From: Epiperipatus broadwayi
Taxonomy: Eukaryota > Onychophora > Udeonychophora > Euonychophora > Peripatidae
Assembly: GCA_028023455.1 (NCBI GenBank)
Contig: JAQFVV010006625.1
Coordinates: forward strand, 496,001-560,000
Length of the DNA stretch: 64,000 nt
Reading direction: 5' to 3'
How positions within the stretch are numbered: the stretch's first letter is position 1; each line of letters starts with the position of its first letter. This document shows, piece after piece, positions 1 through 11,559 of this stretch. The translations under genes were made by a program, and so were the position numbers. The notes below the pieces were generated by a model, which was given only the letters and a program-made list of their open reading frames with translations, made no database searches and was not told where the DNA came from.

Positions 1-3000
1 CTCTGGTCAAAGGACCTACTAATAGAATAATATTATTTTAAATGACAAACAGTGTTATGAGAAATATTTACAGAAGGCTGAACTTAAGAATTGAAATATT
101 AGGTAACGGCTAGAGTTCTTTACCTTTGTAATTAGTAATGATCTCTGGTGATTCAGTTTCCATTGGAATTGGTGGACTAGATCTAGTTAGATTTTGTAAG
201 TCAAGCAGGTAGCATTTCATGAGTCAGGCTTTATGCATATTAAAGTTCATGGGTAACATGATCCTGAGCAATGAGTGTGGGAAAGAGCATGTTGATCGAG
301 GAAATAAAAATTTCCACTACTCACGACACATTGGAGTATTATAATGACCAGCATGGATTGGATTTGCCATTCTGTATTACAATTACCAGTCTCATTTTGG
401 GGATTCAAATCTAGTAGTATTTATACTATTTCTCTGCTTATCTTGGAATCCACTTAGTTGCTAGACCTGAGACACTTTTTGTTAAGTAAGTTTTAAAGAC
501 AATGCAATCTTGTTAGGCTTTCTCGAACGATTGTTTTAAAATATGTTTTAAGATTTTAATACAAATTTGAAACAGATAAAATTTCCACTAATGGATTTTT
601 ACATTATTCTATGGAATTATCATATGTTTTAGATGGACTAATAGGTTTCTGGTAAATTGTCTTAATTACATTCCATAATGTCCTACAAGATTGCGTCAGC
701 CTTTATGATCGCTATTACAATAAAATCAAATATTTATTTATTAAAGTAGTTACATTAAGATATTTATTTATATCTATGTCAGTTATTTTCATAGTTAAGC
801 AAGAAGAAAAAAATGTATTAATAAATACGTATATATGCGTAAGGATGGAGTTTGATAGTTTGATAGTGGGAGATTGTGAATGGGCTGTGATGCTCGATCT
901 AAGTATCAAATTGACTGTGTGTGTATGTGTGTGTGTAAAAGCGTTAATGCAATTATGAAATGAAGAGTCTGTAAATATATATATTTGCATATTAGCACCG
1001 CACCTACATCACTGTTTATCGTTAGTTTTCACTATGTCTATGTATTTAATCCAGAAAGAGCATGTGATACCTTGGGTGTATTTAATACTGTGGAGTTTAT
1101 TGCTGTGATAGCATATATTCACCAGTGTCACACATATACTTATGTAACCTATGTATTTATATAATAGTTGTTGTATTTGTAACATATATCTATACCTATC
1201 CAGATTTCTTGTTCATTTTCTCATCTACTTTCTGTATCTAAATGTAATGGTTTAAGCTTCCCAGTCTTGGGATGTGATGCAAACTCAAATATCCCAAAAT
1301 TATAAAGCGATCATCATTTATCCCATCGTTCAAATATTTGAATAGCCTTTTTCTCTATGTGAAAGATATCTGAATCCATACCATTATGTCATCCATCTTT
1401 AGAGTCTCTTGTCTTCTACACTGTGTCTCTGGGTCAGGAATCCAAAAAGTTAAGTGTATCACTATAGATGTTGCTCATTAGTTTTGTGATCTGGAAAATG
1501 GGTAAAATACATTAGAACTCAGATCATTCTTGACCTGTGCATCTCAAGAGTTTAAAGTATTTTAACTTAGGTTCTAGATCATGTTGAATGAGTAGACATG
1601 TCCACCGATACAAAATAACAACAACCTTATATTATTATTAATGGCATTGTGTATGTATATAATATATGTGATTTACATATTGCATTGTAGACATGTTGCA
1701 TTTGGTTAAACTAACATATAAAATTTCTGTAAATGTTCATGTTTAACTCACTTTGTTTTATTAGTCTTGAGTTCAGCCACATATTAATAGGTAGCTAAAC
1801 ATCCTGCAAAAGTAATTCAATCAACAAGAAATATTAACTGGTATAGTGGTTATGATATTTGCATAATTTAATAAATGCCATATTATGCAATAAAGCATTC
1901 TTAAGGTATATAAAAAATGTTATTTATTAGTCGAAATATACTCCTAATTAATTATCTAAACTTTAATATAAAATAAAAAACATAGCAAGTCGTTTAAGAA
2001 TGTCATAATTAATGAACCTATGTATTTTGTATAGCATATAAGAATATTAAGTAAACAATTTTGGTTGCTCCAAAAGAACTAGTCAACTCTTAGAGAATGA
2101 GATTATTAGTCTATTAATTACTTTTACAAAGATAATTAAACTCATTATAAAATACTTATCTTCCTGTTAGTAAGTTTAGTTTTTGACTTAATATTGATCA
2201 GTCCTCTCCAATAGAGTGTTGTGTCTTTGCAACACTTTAGAATTATACACATAATCATAATCCAAGATTAGCTTATTCACAATTGTTATAGAATTTTATT
2301 ATTAAAGTATCTTTATTATTCACTTATAATTTTATTTTGCTTATATACTTGTTATTTATAATAAACTATTGTTATATTTAAATACATCTGTTTGTTATTA
2401 TTAAAATCATCCTCTTTACATATTATTGAAATAAAATGCCATATACTTCCAAGCTTTTAATTTTCGTATTCATTTATTAAATTTATATAACCTTTTATTA
2501 TTACTTTTGTATTTAAAATACAAATTAGTAGTGTAAGATAGTGTATAATATTATTCCTGTTACATTTATCATACCTAGAATAATTTAATAAACTTTAAAT
2601 CTATATATCATTTAATTGGATGATTGAGTCTGATTTAGTTAAGAATCCTGAGAATTAATTAATTAAATAAATATTATATTTAATTTAAAACAGAGAAAAT
2701 GAGAGTTTATTTGCTAGCCTTACTACTTAAAAGGACACATTAATTTGTATCAAAGTAGTTCTTCACACAAATATATTGCAACAGAATAATGTGATTAAGA
2801 ATACATTCAGATTATTATCATACATCTATAAGAATATCCAGACAAATTTATTAATCTTAAATAACAATAAAACATTAAAAAAATGATATAAGAAATATAA
2901 TTGTAAAATTATAACTTAAAACCAATATTTATTTTATTTTCTATAGTTAGAAGATATTTTTATTGTTTAATGTTCATCAGATGAAAACTATAACGAATGA

Positions 3001-3059
3001 GCTCAATAATTACAACACGAATTATTATCATTATTAGAACGAATTTGAACTCAAGAGTT
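1..3059. other. AT-rich non-coding stretch, no gene seen
   Basis: No frame here resembles a protein. The stretch is very AT-rich, with a short (GT)n run near 918-935. A B-box-like segment near 397-412 (a 'GGGGATTCAAATC' type motif) hints at an old tRNA-derived repeat but lacks a convincing partner A box. Positions ~1180-1615 belong to a dispersed repeat listed separately. Confidence 0.6.
1180..1615 (+). repeat. Dispersed repeat, copy 1 (partner at ~48660-49070)
   Basis: This block resembles the block at ~48660-49070 in the same orientation. Shared landmarks appear in the same order: a 'GTGTCTCTGGG' segment, a 'GACCTGTG(C/T)ATCTCA' segment, then a run ending in 'CCGATACAA' here and 'CCGGTACAA' there. 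Divergence is considerable, so this is an old repeat family. I see no coding capacity and cannot assign a class. Confidence 0.5.
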
Positions 3060-3410
3060 TCAAAATCTCTACATCCATCACTCAAACTTATACAATTGAT
3101 GCACGTAACGACATACATGAGAAAAAAATAAATGATCCCCAATATTTCATGCTGAACGAGCACCCATCAATTGGTCCAAATCACCATCTTCCACATATAT
3201 AATGTGCTCGGTTTATATTAAGAAATCTTCAAATTTAACTGCGTGTGGAAGGTGATGATCTGGGCTAGCATATGAGTGATGGCTTTGCACGAAATATGTA
3301 TATTTGAGATCATTTATCTTTTCACATGTGTGTGGGTTATGTGTATCAGTTGTATAAGTTGGAGTGCATAGCTGTAGAGAGCATGAATTTCTGAATTCAA
3401 ATGCCTTATA
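3060..3410. repeat. Palindromic pair of SINE-like repeats
   Basis: Two copies of one short repeat lie in opposite orientation. Positions ~3066-3205 are the reverse complement of ~3237-3405, sharing a 'GATAAATGATC'-like block, a 'CATCACCTTCCACA'-like block and an 'AACTTATACAA' block. The same family is present, better preserved, at 40132-40487, which also carries the 'TTGGTCCA' and 'TAGTTTATATTAAGA' type segments seen near 3170-3225. The paired arms could form a long hairpin in RNA. It is either two insertions or an inversion within one element. Confidence 0.6.
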
Positions 3411-3652
3411 ATTACATTGAGTTCAGTATAGACAATATACTTGTATTTAAATATTATTATCATTCTTCTTCTATTTATTCTTCTTATGCCTTGCTGTGGA
3501 GCTCAATCTACGTAGACCTTTTTTTTTTTTTTTTGCTGGTTCCAGTATTTAGACGATTTTTGCTAAAATTTGTTTCCTGTTCATTAACTACTTATTCTAT
3601 ATAACTGCTTTGAAAACATAAAATGGCTACGTGAGATGTTTGTAATTATTTA

Positions 3653-4500
3653 TTGTCTTATAATGGAAAGTTTATTTTTGTCAAGGCTGCAATTGTAACA
3701 TGCACTCTACGTTATCCAAAATTATATATAAACAAGCCATTAAGGGAAAAAAACAAGTCTTGTGGTGTTTATTTTGTAGAAATTATTTTCGACTATCTGT
3801 TCAAACATAAATTCTATCACTACATCAGTTTTCCATCAGATTATGATTCAGTTTTCCATAAGATTATGGAAAAATTACAATTATTACCAGTTATTCACAA
3901 CACATTATTATTAGAGGTTATTCAAACTGTTTCGAAAATTCATGCTGATTTTGATATTTTGCGTCAAAATGTTGACCAGAATAATCAAGAGATTTATGAT
4001 TTTATTATTACTTGTGATGCACGTATGAAGGATATGTCTTCATTGAAAGGTAAAGTGGAAAAATTGAAAGATATCAAATGGTTTTCGAAATTGAATTACA
4101 AGTCATTCCTTATCAAAATAATGTAGTCTTGGTGCAAATTGTTTCCGAATGGTAGATAAGCTTGACATAGAACGTTATTCTATTAACGATTTAGAGCTGG
4201 TATATCCTACTAAACATAAATCAGAGGAACAAAATTTTGTTGTTGCTCATTTTATTTCTCAAAATATAGCTAGATAATTTTACATAAGAAGAAATATGTT
4301 GTAACTCTGTCTGATATTCTATTTTTAGAAAGTAACCCTCAACATATTTAGTTAATGGATTTCTCTGACTAATCAATCAGCGGTTTATTTAGCAAGCGAG
4401 GCAAAAGATATGTGATCATTTCTAGGATAGCATACATTCGTAATGGTTTAATCTACGTTAGAAGTGATACTAATTTTTTTCACTGCTGTTAATAATGAAG
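3653..4500 (+). pseudogene. Decayed LINE ORF1-like remnant
   Basis: An open stretch of about 157 residues (to 4126) contains a helical, charged segment around residues 85-145 (HADFDILRQNVDQNN and following), consistent with a coiled-coil region. Further downstream, interrupted by stops and frameshifts, come stretches reading 'LSDILFLESNPQH' (about 4305-4350) and 'YIRNGLIYVRSD' (about 4433-4470). The second resembles the end of the nucleic-acid-binding region of LINE ORF1 proteins. The AP-endonuclease-like remnant that follows on the same strand supports an ORF1-ORF2 order. Several stops and shifts mean no functional product. The LINE clade cannot be set from this; a chance open frame in the first part is possible. 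Confidence 0.45.
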
Positions 4501-4902
4501 CAGCATTGTCACTGTTTTGATCTTTTGTACCTAATATAGATCTAATCGAAGTCCTGATTATTAATATTTAAAATATTTCCACGTGGTTATTTGTAGTATA
4601 CAACCTCATTTTTATGAATTATAATTTTATTTAGGTGATCTTCCATTACGTTTCTGTGACATTAATGTTCAATCTAAGACATGTATTCTCATTAGGAATA
4701 ACATTTATGTTATTTGGATGGTTATGAGAGTATTCTTGCACTGTGTTTACGTTCCTATTCACATTCTGGCGGTGCATAATTATTTTATATTAAAATTGAT
4801 TTCAATTTTATTTATGATGTTCTATCTCTTACTAATGCTGAATCTATACTAGTTACATTTAATTTTTTTTATGGAAAACTTAGATTAAATGCTAGTTAGA
4901 GA

Positions 4903-5250
4903 TTGTATCCTAGTTTCATCACATCTTTTATTTCAAACTTGACAATTTATTATCTAATTTGTATTCATTTTCTACAAATCATTGGAGGTGTGAATATTCA
5001 TTTATTACTTAAAAAACATAATTCTACCTGTAGATATTTGGATTTATTATATAGTTATGGTTTTAGTCAAGTAAATTTTTCACCTAAGAATATAGTATCA
5101 TTTTGTAAATCTCTGCCTGATCGTATTTTTGTTAGATTTGCTCAGCATTATAATTTTGAATCTGGCATATCGGAATTAGCCATTATAGATTATTTCACAA
5201 TTCTTTTGAAAGTGTCCATAGATCATGAAAATCCAGTTACGCATAGGTAA
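4903..5250 (+). pseudogene. LINE ORF2 AP-endonuclease fragment
   Basis: The translated stretch shows the C-terminal half of an apurinic/apyrimidinic-type endonuclease of non-LTR retrotransposons. The landmarks in order are 'IIGGVNIHLLLKKHN' where the family has a Gly-Asp-Phe-Asn motif, 'YLDLLYSYGFSQVNFSP', 'PDRIFVRF' at the position of the conserved Asp-His/Ile pair, and 'ISELAIIDYFTILL' where the family has Ser-Asp-His. Two catalytic residues are therefore changed: the Asp of GDFN is replaced by Val or Gly, and the final His by Tyr. The N-terminal half of the domain, expected at 4520-4900, is too degraded to read, and no reverse transcriptase follows. The protein would have nicked target DNA; this copy is dead. 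Confidence 0.6.
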
Positions 5251-5269
5251 GTTAATACAATAACCAGTG

Positions 5270-6680
5270 TTAAATTAAATAATTCATTATTCATCCAGAA
5301 CTGAGATTGTATTTTTGATCTAGATAATGTAAATAATGTATTCTTACATATTTCAGTATATTTGTAATTCTTTAGGTGATAAAGCAATTTACTGTATTAA
5401 ATTGAACAGTAAAAGTAGAAAACGTTCTACATGGATTTTGTTCAAATGGTTAAAAAATTAGAGAAGTAGTTAAAACTTTCTGCTAAGTTAATTGCTTTGG
5501 AGCAAATTAATAAATAAATTAAATACAATATGAAGCAACAAAATTAAGTTATTATAGTAAACTATTGGTAATAAAAATATGTCACTGAATTGGAATATAA
5601 TTAATTTTTGGATTAAAAAATCCTCTAATAAAAAATCCTCTAATCAAATTAATTATATTAAAGATAATGATAATATACTAGAAATACATGGTAACAAAAG
5701 CAAGTGGCTGATTAATTTGCATAAGCGCTCAATCATTAGCATCTACAGCTCATAAACTTACCGTCCTCAAAGCATTTTTGTACAGAAATTATAATCTTTG
5801 TAAGTTTGAATCCAATCGAAAAACTAATATTGAAACATATGCCAATGATTTACATAACATCGGATACAAAGATTCAGTTCTCAGTAAAATTGTTAAAAGG
5901 TGTTAGCCTTGAATATCACTTCCATACATACCCAGGGATACCCTTTGTATAAACAAAATTTACACTGAAATATACAAAAATGGCCTCTGAACCTCTCTTA
6001 TCCTGAATAGCTTTATTAACAGTTTGAAAGAGAAACTGTCCCCAGAGCAGAATTACCAAGCTGGGTACAACATTATATGAAACAACACAAACTGTCATAC
6101 AGTTTATTATGGGGAATTGTGTGTCAATCTGCTTAACACAATTGAACAATACAGATACCAATATAATCGACTAAGACTAATACCAATGTGAAATCCATTT
6201 TCCTCGAACATAAGTCTAAACATGGCCACAGCTTCAACCTAAGTATGTCAATAGTATCAATGCTAAATATAAAGTTAAAGAAACCTGGCATATTGCCAAC
6301 AGTATAACTTAAAATGTACCCTGCATTTCCTTATCTAAAATGGCTCATTTAAGTTAATTTATTCTTATTTTATTCAAATTTTATGCAAATCCCCAATCTT
6401 GTTTTGTTTTTTTTTATAAAAATCACAAACTTCTTGGACAACTATTGCTATAAATATGGTTACCAGGTAGTCAAAAGCATTCTTAGCATACCATGCTGTT
6501 AAAGTATTAAACTAAGATTTTCTTTATATACATTTTGTATGTATTTATTTTGAATTACATTTTACAAAGACAAGTTTTTAAAAGATTGAAGATACTTTAT
6601 AACAAAATGGATATTCATTAAAAGCATAAGATGGTACTTAAAATTTATAAGACAACTTGTCTTTTTAGAAAAGAATTAAG
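5270..6680. other. AT-rich stretch without a recognised gene
   Basis: No protein family is recognised. A 15-bp tandem repeat of 'AAAAAATCCTCTAAT' type lies near 5617-5645. The 81-codon minus-strand frame at 5916-6161 has no recognisable motif. The LINE reverse transcriptase expected downstream of the endonuclease remnant is not present. Confidence 0.5.
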
Positions 6681-6689
6681 TTCCTTGAA

Positions 6690-7330
6690 ACATGTTTAGT
6701 TCCAAAAAAAAATTATAAATTGCTGTCAAATATATTTATCTAAGGTTATTCATAACCAAGATAAAATCACTGGCCAATTAAAATCTATTTTACTGAAAAA
6801 CATCATTAAAGATTGTAAGATGGTATTGAAAAAAGAGGAGTAACATAAATGGACAATTTGTCTACCTCAAAAAATATTGGTAGATATTAATGACAAATGT
6901 AGAATTTTGGCTCCTAACTTACAAGCCAAATATGCAAATAAAATAAATTTTCTAACAAAAAACAAGAAGCAAAATTGGCTCCTGCAACAACATATAGTTT
7001 TGTTAATTTAACAACCCACAATCTGGTGGATAACAAAGAAAATACTAGGTTATGAACTACAATTTTTCAGTGAATCAGAGCTGGTGGCGGATATAGAAAC
7101 AATATATAATGACAATCAGTAGTGAGAAAAAGACAAAATAGCGCAGACAGCAATTCGCAAACAAATCAAGATGGAAGACAAGGGTTGTTTTAAAGATATC
7201 GAGTCCACTAAACAATATTTTATGAAAAGGACATTATTTGTATTAAAGCAGATAAGGGAAATCATTTGTCTTATTTTCCAAATAAGATTGTTCTACAAAA
7301 ATTAACACACAAATTAATAATTTAAAATTC
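6690..7330 (+). pseudogene. Probable N-terminal fragment of a Penelope-like element
   Basis: In broken frames on the plus strand I read 'FVNLTTHNLVDNKEN' (about 6995-7040) and then 'DIICIKADKGNHLS' (about 7230-7270). These match in order two conserved stretches upstream of the reverse-transcriptase core in Penelope-like elements: an 'NLS..LT..E' block and a 'I.IK.ADKG' block. The spacing (about 75 codons) is shorter than usual, suggesting a deletion. There are several stops and at least one frame change, and no RT core follows. The hammerhead array begins about 250 bp downstream, which fits the association of Penelope-like elements with hammerhead-bearing terminal repeats, but continuity is not shown. 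Confidence 0.4.
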
Positions 7331-7734
7331 AAACTAATGGACTTCCATAATATAAAAATAAACAAAGACAAATTTACATCGGTAATTCCCTCTATTTATT
7401 ATTATTGCAGAACAATTTATCGGTCTTCTCAATTGCAAAATGTAACTATTTGAAGTTTATGAAAAAAAAGATGCAATATATTTTCTATTTCTCATCACTT
7501 CTTTCAGATTATTATAGATGATTCGTTGTAACATTAAAGAATACAATTAGGTATCACTTTGAAAATAATACAGACATTAAACTATCACATGATCACCATC
7601 TTATGCTAGCACATAACTGTTATTAAACAGGCAAAACTCTCCGTAGAGTAGTACTACCCTGTGCCAACCAGAGTAATAATTGGAAGCCAGAAGGTTTGTC
7701 CATAAAATCCCCATCTAGTGCCTACTCATCCAAT

Positions 7735-7785
7735 ATCCCCAAACTAGTTTCTGGCTTGTGGACTTCAACAGTGAGGAGCCTTGCA
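7735..7785 (-). ncRNA. Hammerhead copy in the inverted unit, mutated
   Basis: On the minus strand the core is CTGTTGA (7771 down to 7765) instead of CTGATGA, so the invariant A is replaced. The GAAAC box (7751-7747) is present but the cleavage triplet has become GTT. Its position inside the unit is the same as in the plus-strand copies. It is expected to be inactive or very weak. Confidence 0.55.
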
Positions 7786-8518
7786 TCTGAGAGCACTGCA
7801 CCTAGATCTTAGAATCTAAAGCAACCCTCCAGCAGCCACATTTTATCTCTAATTAACTACAAAACTATGAGAATAAAATTGAAAACAATATTTTCAATCT
7901 AAGCTCAATAGCTTATATAGTCATATGGGTCTGAACTCAGTTGAGTACCCATACATTTTGGTGTATTTGGCTCTTTAATAACCATAGCTACTATTATCCT
8001 ATTAGGCAGGATTAGTGTTAAACCACTAAACATCACATGATTACCATCTCTTATGCCAGTACATAACTGTTAGTAAACAGGCAAAACTCTCCATACAATA
8101 GTACCACCCTGTGCCACTAAAGTAATCAATAGATGCCAGAAAGCTTGGGCATAAAATTCCCATCTAGTGCATCCATTGATTATTATGGTTGGCACAGCGG
8201 GGCACTATTGTATGGAGAGTTTTGCCTGTTTAATAACTGTTATGTGCTAGCATAAGAGATGATGATTATGTGATGTTTAGTGGTTTAACACTGACCCTGG
8301 CTAATAGGATAGTGGTGGCTATGGTTGTTAAAGATCCAAAGACACCAAAATGTATGAGTGCTGAATTGAGTTCAGACCCATATGACTATATAAGCTATTG
8401 AGCTTAGATTAAAAATATTGTTGTGTTTTCAATTTCATTCTCATAGTTTTGTAGTTAAATAGAGACAAAAGGTGGCTGCTGGAGGGTTTAATTAGATTCT
8501 AAGATCTAGGTGCAGTAC

Positions 8519-8585
8519 TCTCAGATCCAAGACTTCTCATTGATGAAGTTCACAAGCCAGAAATTAGTCTGGGGATATTGTATAA
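8519..8585 (+). ncRNA. Hammerhead copy with a mutated core
   Basis: The same motif as the intact copy ~415 bp downstream, with the first core base changed from C to T (TTGATGA at 8540-8546) and a T in place of C after GAAA, weakening the two-pair stem III. The GTC triplet (ending 8569) and stem I strands are retained. Stem II has also drifted (AGTTCACAAGCCA). The change at the first core position is expected to abolish cleavage. Confidence 0.6.
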
Positions 8586-8934
8586 GTAGCCACTAGATGG
8601 GGATTTTATGCACAAGCCTTCTGGCATCCATTGATTACTCTGGGTGGCAGAGGGTAGCACTACTGTAAGGAGAGTTTTGCCTATTTAATAACAGTTATTA
8701 GCTAGCATAATAGATGTTAAGCATGTGATGTTTAGTAGTTTAGCACCAATCCTACCTAATAGAATAGTGGTGGCTATGGTCGACAAAGAGCCAAAGACAC
8801 CAAAATGTATGGGTGCTGAACAGAGTTAAGAAATATTGTGTTTTCAATTTCATTCTTATAGTTTTGTAGTTAAGTAGAGATAAAAAATGGCTGCTGGATG
8901 TTTGCATTAGATCCTAAGATCTAGGTGCAGTTCT

Positions 8935-9001
8935 CTCAGATCCAAGGCTTCTCACTGATGAAGGCCACAAGCCAGAAACTAGTCTGGGGATATTGGGTGA
9001 G
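8935..9001 (+). ncRNA. Type I hammerhead ribozyme, complete core
   Basis: The catalytic core reads CTGATGA (8955-8961), then stem II, then GAAA (8975-8978). Stem III is minimal: A8978-T8983 and C8979-G8982 around a two-base TA loop. The cleavage triplet GTC ends at 8984, so cleavage is expected between 8984 and 8985. Stem I pairs TTCTCA (8949-8954) with TGGGGA (8985-8990), six pairs including two G-U wobbles. Beyond an internal loop it continues as CCAA (8942-8945) with TTGG (8993-8996) and CTCA (8935-8938) with TGAG (8998-9001). Stem II is short, GGC (8963-8965) with GCC (8971-8973) around CACAA, and has an unusual A8962-A8974 mismatch at its base where a purine-pyrimidine pair is normal. 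Minimal stem III and stem I internal loops are typical of hammerheads in Penelope-like and related repeats. Activity is inferred, not shown. Confidence 0.75.
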
Positions 9002-9102
9002 TAAGCACTATATGGGGATTTTATGCACAAGCCTTCTGGCATCCATTGATTACTCTGGTTGGTACAGAGTGGCACTACTGTATGGAGAGTTTTGACATTA
9101 AA

Positions 9103-10204
9103 TTATGTGGAAAAAGTACTTGTATTGTAACTTAATTACTAAATATATTTATAGATTGCATTAAAGAATTAAGAATATTATACTAATTATATAATCAATC
9201 AACTAAGAATACATAAACAAAACGTTATTTTGGTTTTTAAAAACCTAATATTTTATTGATGTAATACATTATATTAGCAATTCATTTACTAAAAATTTTA
9301 ATTCATTCATACCAGCATTTATTCTTAAAGCACTCAAGACTTTCCTGGGAGTTATAAGGATAATCAGTTTTACATTGCGTTTCACAATCTGGATAGTCTT
9401 GTGTAAGAACCCATGTCACCATAGTAATAAGACAAGCGTAAACTATGAAACAAATCTAAAAATAAAAGTATTTTAAAATATAACAATTACTTAAAAGACA
9501 ACACACATGTAATGTAAGTATAATCCAATCTATCTATCTATTGGGGAAAATATAAAATATAAATAATCTTGTATTGTTTGATTTTATAAGCACTTTTTGT
9601 TTCTAGGATTAAATGTGCAAAAGTTGTTGAAATATTTTGCCTATTATTTAATACATTTCATTCTCCTTATTTCTAAGATTTAACAAAGATGTACAGTAAA
9701 TATACACATCATATAAATTAAGTTAAATAGAATAATTCAGAATATTAAAATAATATTTTTTATAAACATTTCTCTTATTCGAATCTCGGTTTTACATTTT
9801 TCTATGATCTTTCACCCACCACCTCCATCCTACCTAAATTTCAATCTTAGATATTGGATTGTGTGTATAGCGATATTAAGTATATATATATATATATACA
9901 AGCATAAAGCTAAACTAGTCAATATAAAATCAAAACTACCCCAAATCCAAAAGAAGAATTAAAGAATCTTTATTATTGAAAATTTATTATTCTGAAGCAA
10001 TTCACTTATTTAAGAGTTCTTTTAATATTAAGGGTGGATGGGAAGTGAATGGATTTGTGGGTAGTTTTTAATATTATATATATTGTGTAGTTTTTGTAGT
10101 TCTTTACACTTGAGAAGTCTGCTTGTAGTAGTGAAACCTTTGGTTGTGTTTTAATATTATTTTTATGCTGGTCTGGTTTAATTTTGTATTTGGGATAGTT
10201 TTGA

Positions 10205-10257
<53 letters not shown>

Positions 10258-11559
10258 GGTGGGTGGATGGGTGAGTGTGTAAGCATTGGTAAAATGCGCT
10301 GTGAGTATACACATACTTCAATATCATATATAAACGTTGAATTAAAATAAAGTAATTTCTAAATGATTTTAAAAATCCCTTTTAATCTATTTAGCATTTA
10401 TATAATATTCGTTTTAATTACTTTAGTTAATTTTCTATAACATTATTTTGAAGTAATAAATATTAAAATCTTGTTTAAATTTATAATTTTAAAAAAATAT
10501 ATAAATTCTTATTGTTTTATTTTAAATTTTGCAAAGTCATGGTTGGTGAGAGACAATATATTACTTAAAAAAGTCCTAGAAACTTAATTGACTTCAAACA
10601 TGAATCAAAATATATTAGATTTTTTGTTATATCTAATCTTGTAATCAGGTCAAAAAAATATACTAAAAATAACGTACAAAAAGAAATTTAAACAAAGGAG
10701 AAAAAAACATGGTATTCACATTTGATTAAACTATAGAAATTCTTTACTAATGAATTGATTCACCCGAGGGCATAACTACGGACAGAGAAGATAGATAGTT
10801 AATATAAAATGGCAAATTTTAATTTTCATGTCTTATTGAGTATTGAATTTTATTGTTAGTTTATAGAGTTTGAGATATATTAAAATTTGATTGGAGATAA
10901 ATGTGAAATGATCAAGTAAAGGCAGCAAAGCACTATTCTCCTCTGGAGAATGGTCAACCAACAACCTGAGTCTCCATACATGCCTTCCAGAAAATGAGAA
11001 CTTCAGTGAACTAACTACTGCAAATATATAAGAATTATGTTACACGCTGAAAACTGTGTTCGCTCTTAAAAGTTTAAATTATTGAAACTGTAATAAGTCA
11101 AGTAAAAGAAGACTGCTGCTATAAATATAGAATATACAATACATGTCTGATTCCAATGTGCATAATCATCTAAAATTTAACACAGTTAACCTGTATCCAA
11201 GATTGCTTAGAGTACTCTAAATTCTTTTAAAAGTTATAGCTATTCCCAATAATTCTCTCTTATTCAAGTACTGTTGATGTATATCTTACTCTGTAAATCT
11301 TTCTTATTAGTTATTTTACCTGATTCTTTGTCTATCATCTTGGGAACATATTGTATATTTTTAATTCTTTACTTCTATAATAATCTGCCTAGATAGTTTC
11401 CAATTAGGCTCATCCTATACCCCTGAGTATAATATAACTAAAGCTGCTGCCATATGTTATAGTACCCCCCTGTTTTCCTGTATATTTTCTTTATTTGTTT
11501 TTAGCTTTGTGTGCTTGAGCATGTTAACGCATTTTATATATTTTGATTCATAAATAGCT
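9103..11559. other. AT-rich stretch with a compound microsatellite
   Basis: No gene is recognised. The main feature is a compound microsatellite at about 10207-10275: (TA)n, then (TG)n, then a short GGGT/GGAT run. A smaller (TA)n lies near 9883-9898. The tyrosine/isoleucine- and histidine/threonine-rich open frames across 10006-10350 are translations of this repeat and not genes. The expected GIY-YIG endonuclease region of the minus-strand Penelope element at 11560-12530 should lie at about 11000-11560, but I cannot read it. Confidence 0.6.

Larger units (their letters stand above)
7582..9093. mobile_element. Tandem hammerhead-ribozyme repeat array with internal inversion
   Basis: The array is built from a ~450-bp unit. 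One full unit (7582 to ~8022) and part of a second (to ~8168) lie in minus orientation. At ~8168 the orientation flips, and a partial unit (to ~8280) plus two further units (~8281-8730 and ~8731-9093) lie in plus orientation. Landmarks recurring in every unit are 'ACTCTCCATAC', 'CCATCTAGTGC', 'GATCTAGGTGCAG' and 'GTTTAGTGGTTTA', read on the appropriate strand. The last unit has lost about 50 bp. Flanking 9-bp copies of GACATTAAA at 7573-7581 and 9094-9102 look like a target-site duplication. Each complete unit carries a hammerhead-like motif and no protein. I infer a non-autonomous retroelement that would be transcribed, self-cleave to unit length and perhaps circularise. The left repeat partly overlaps unit sequence, so the exact left border is uncertain. 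Confidence 0.75.

Noticed and set aside
5916-6161. 81-codon minus-strand frame
   Set aside because: No motif, AT-rich composition like the flanks, and no start or splice context worth noting.
10006-10350. Overlapping open frames rich in Tyr/Ile or His/Thr
   Set aside because: They are translations of the (TA)n(TG)n microsatellite on both strands; no protein signal outside the repeat.
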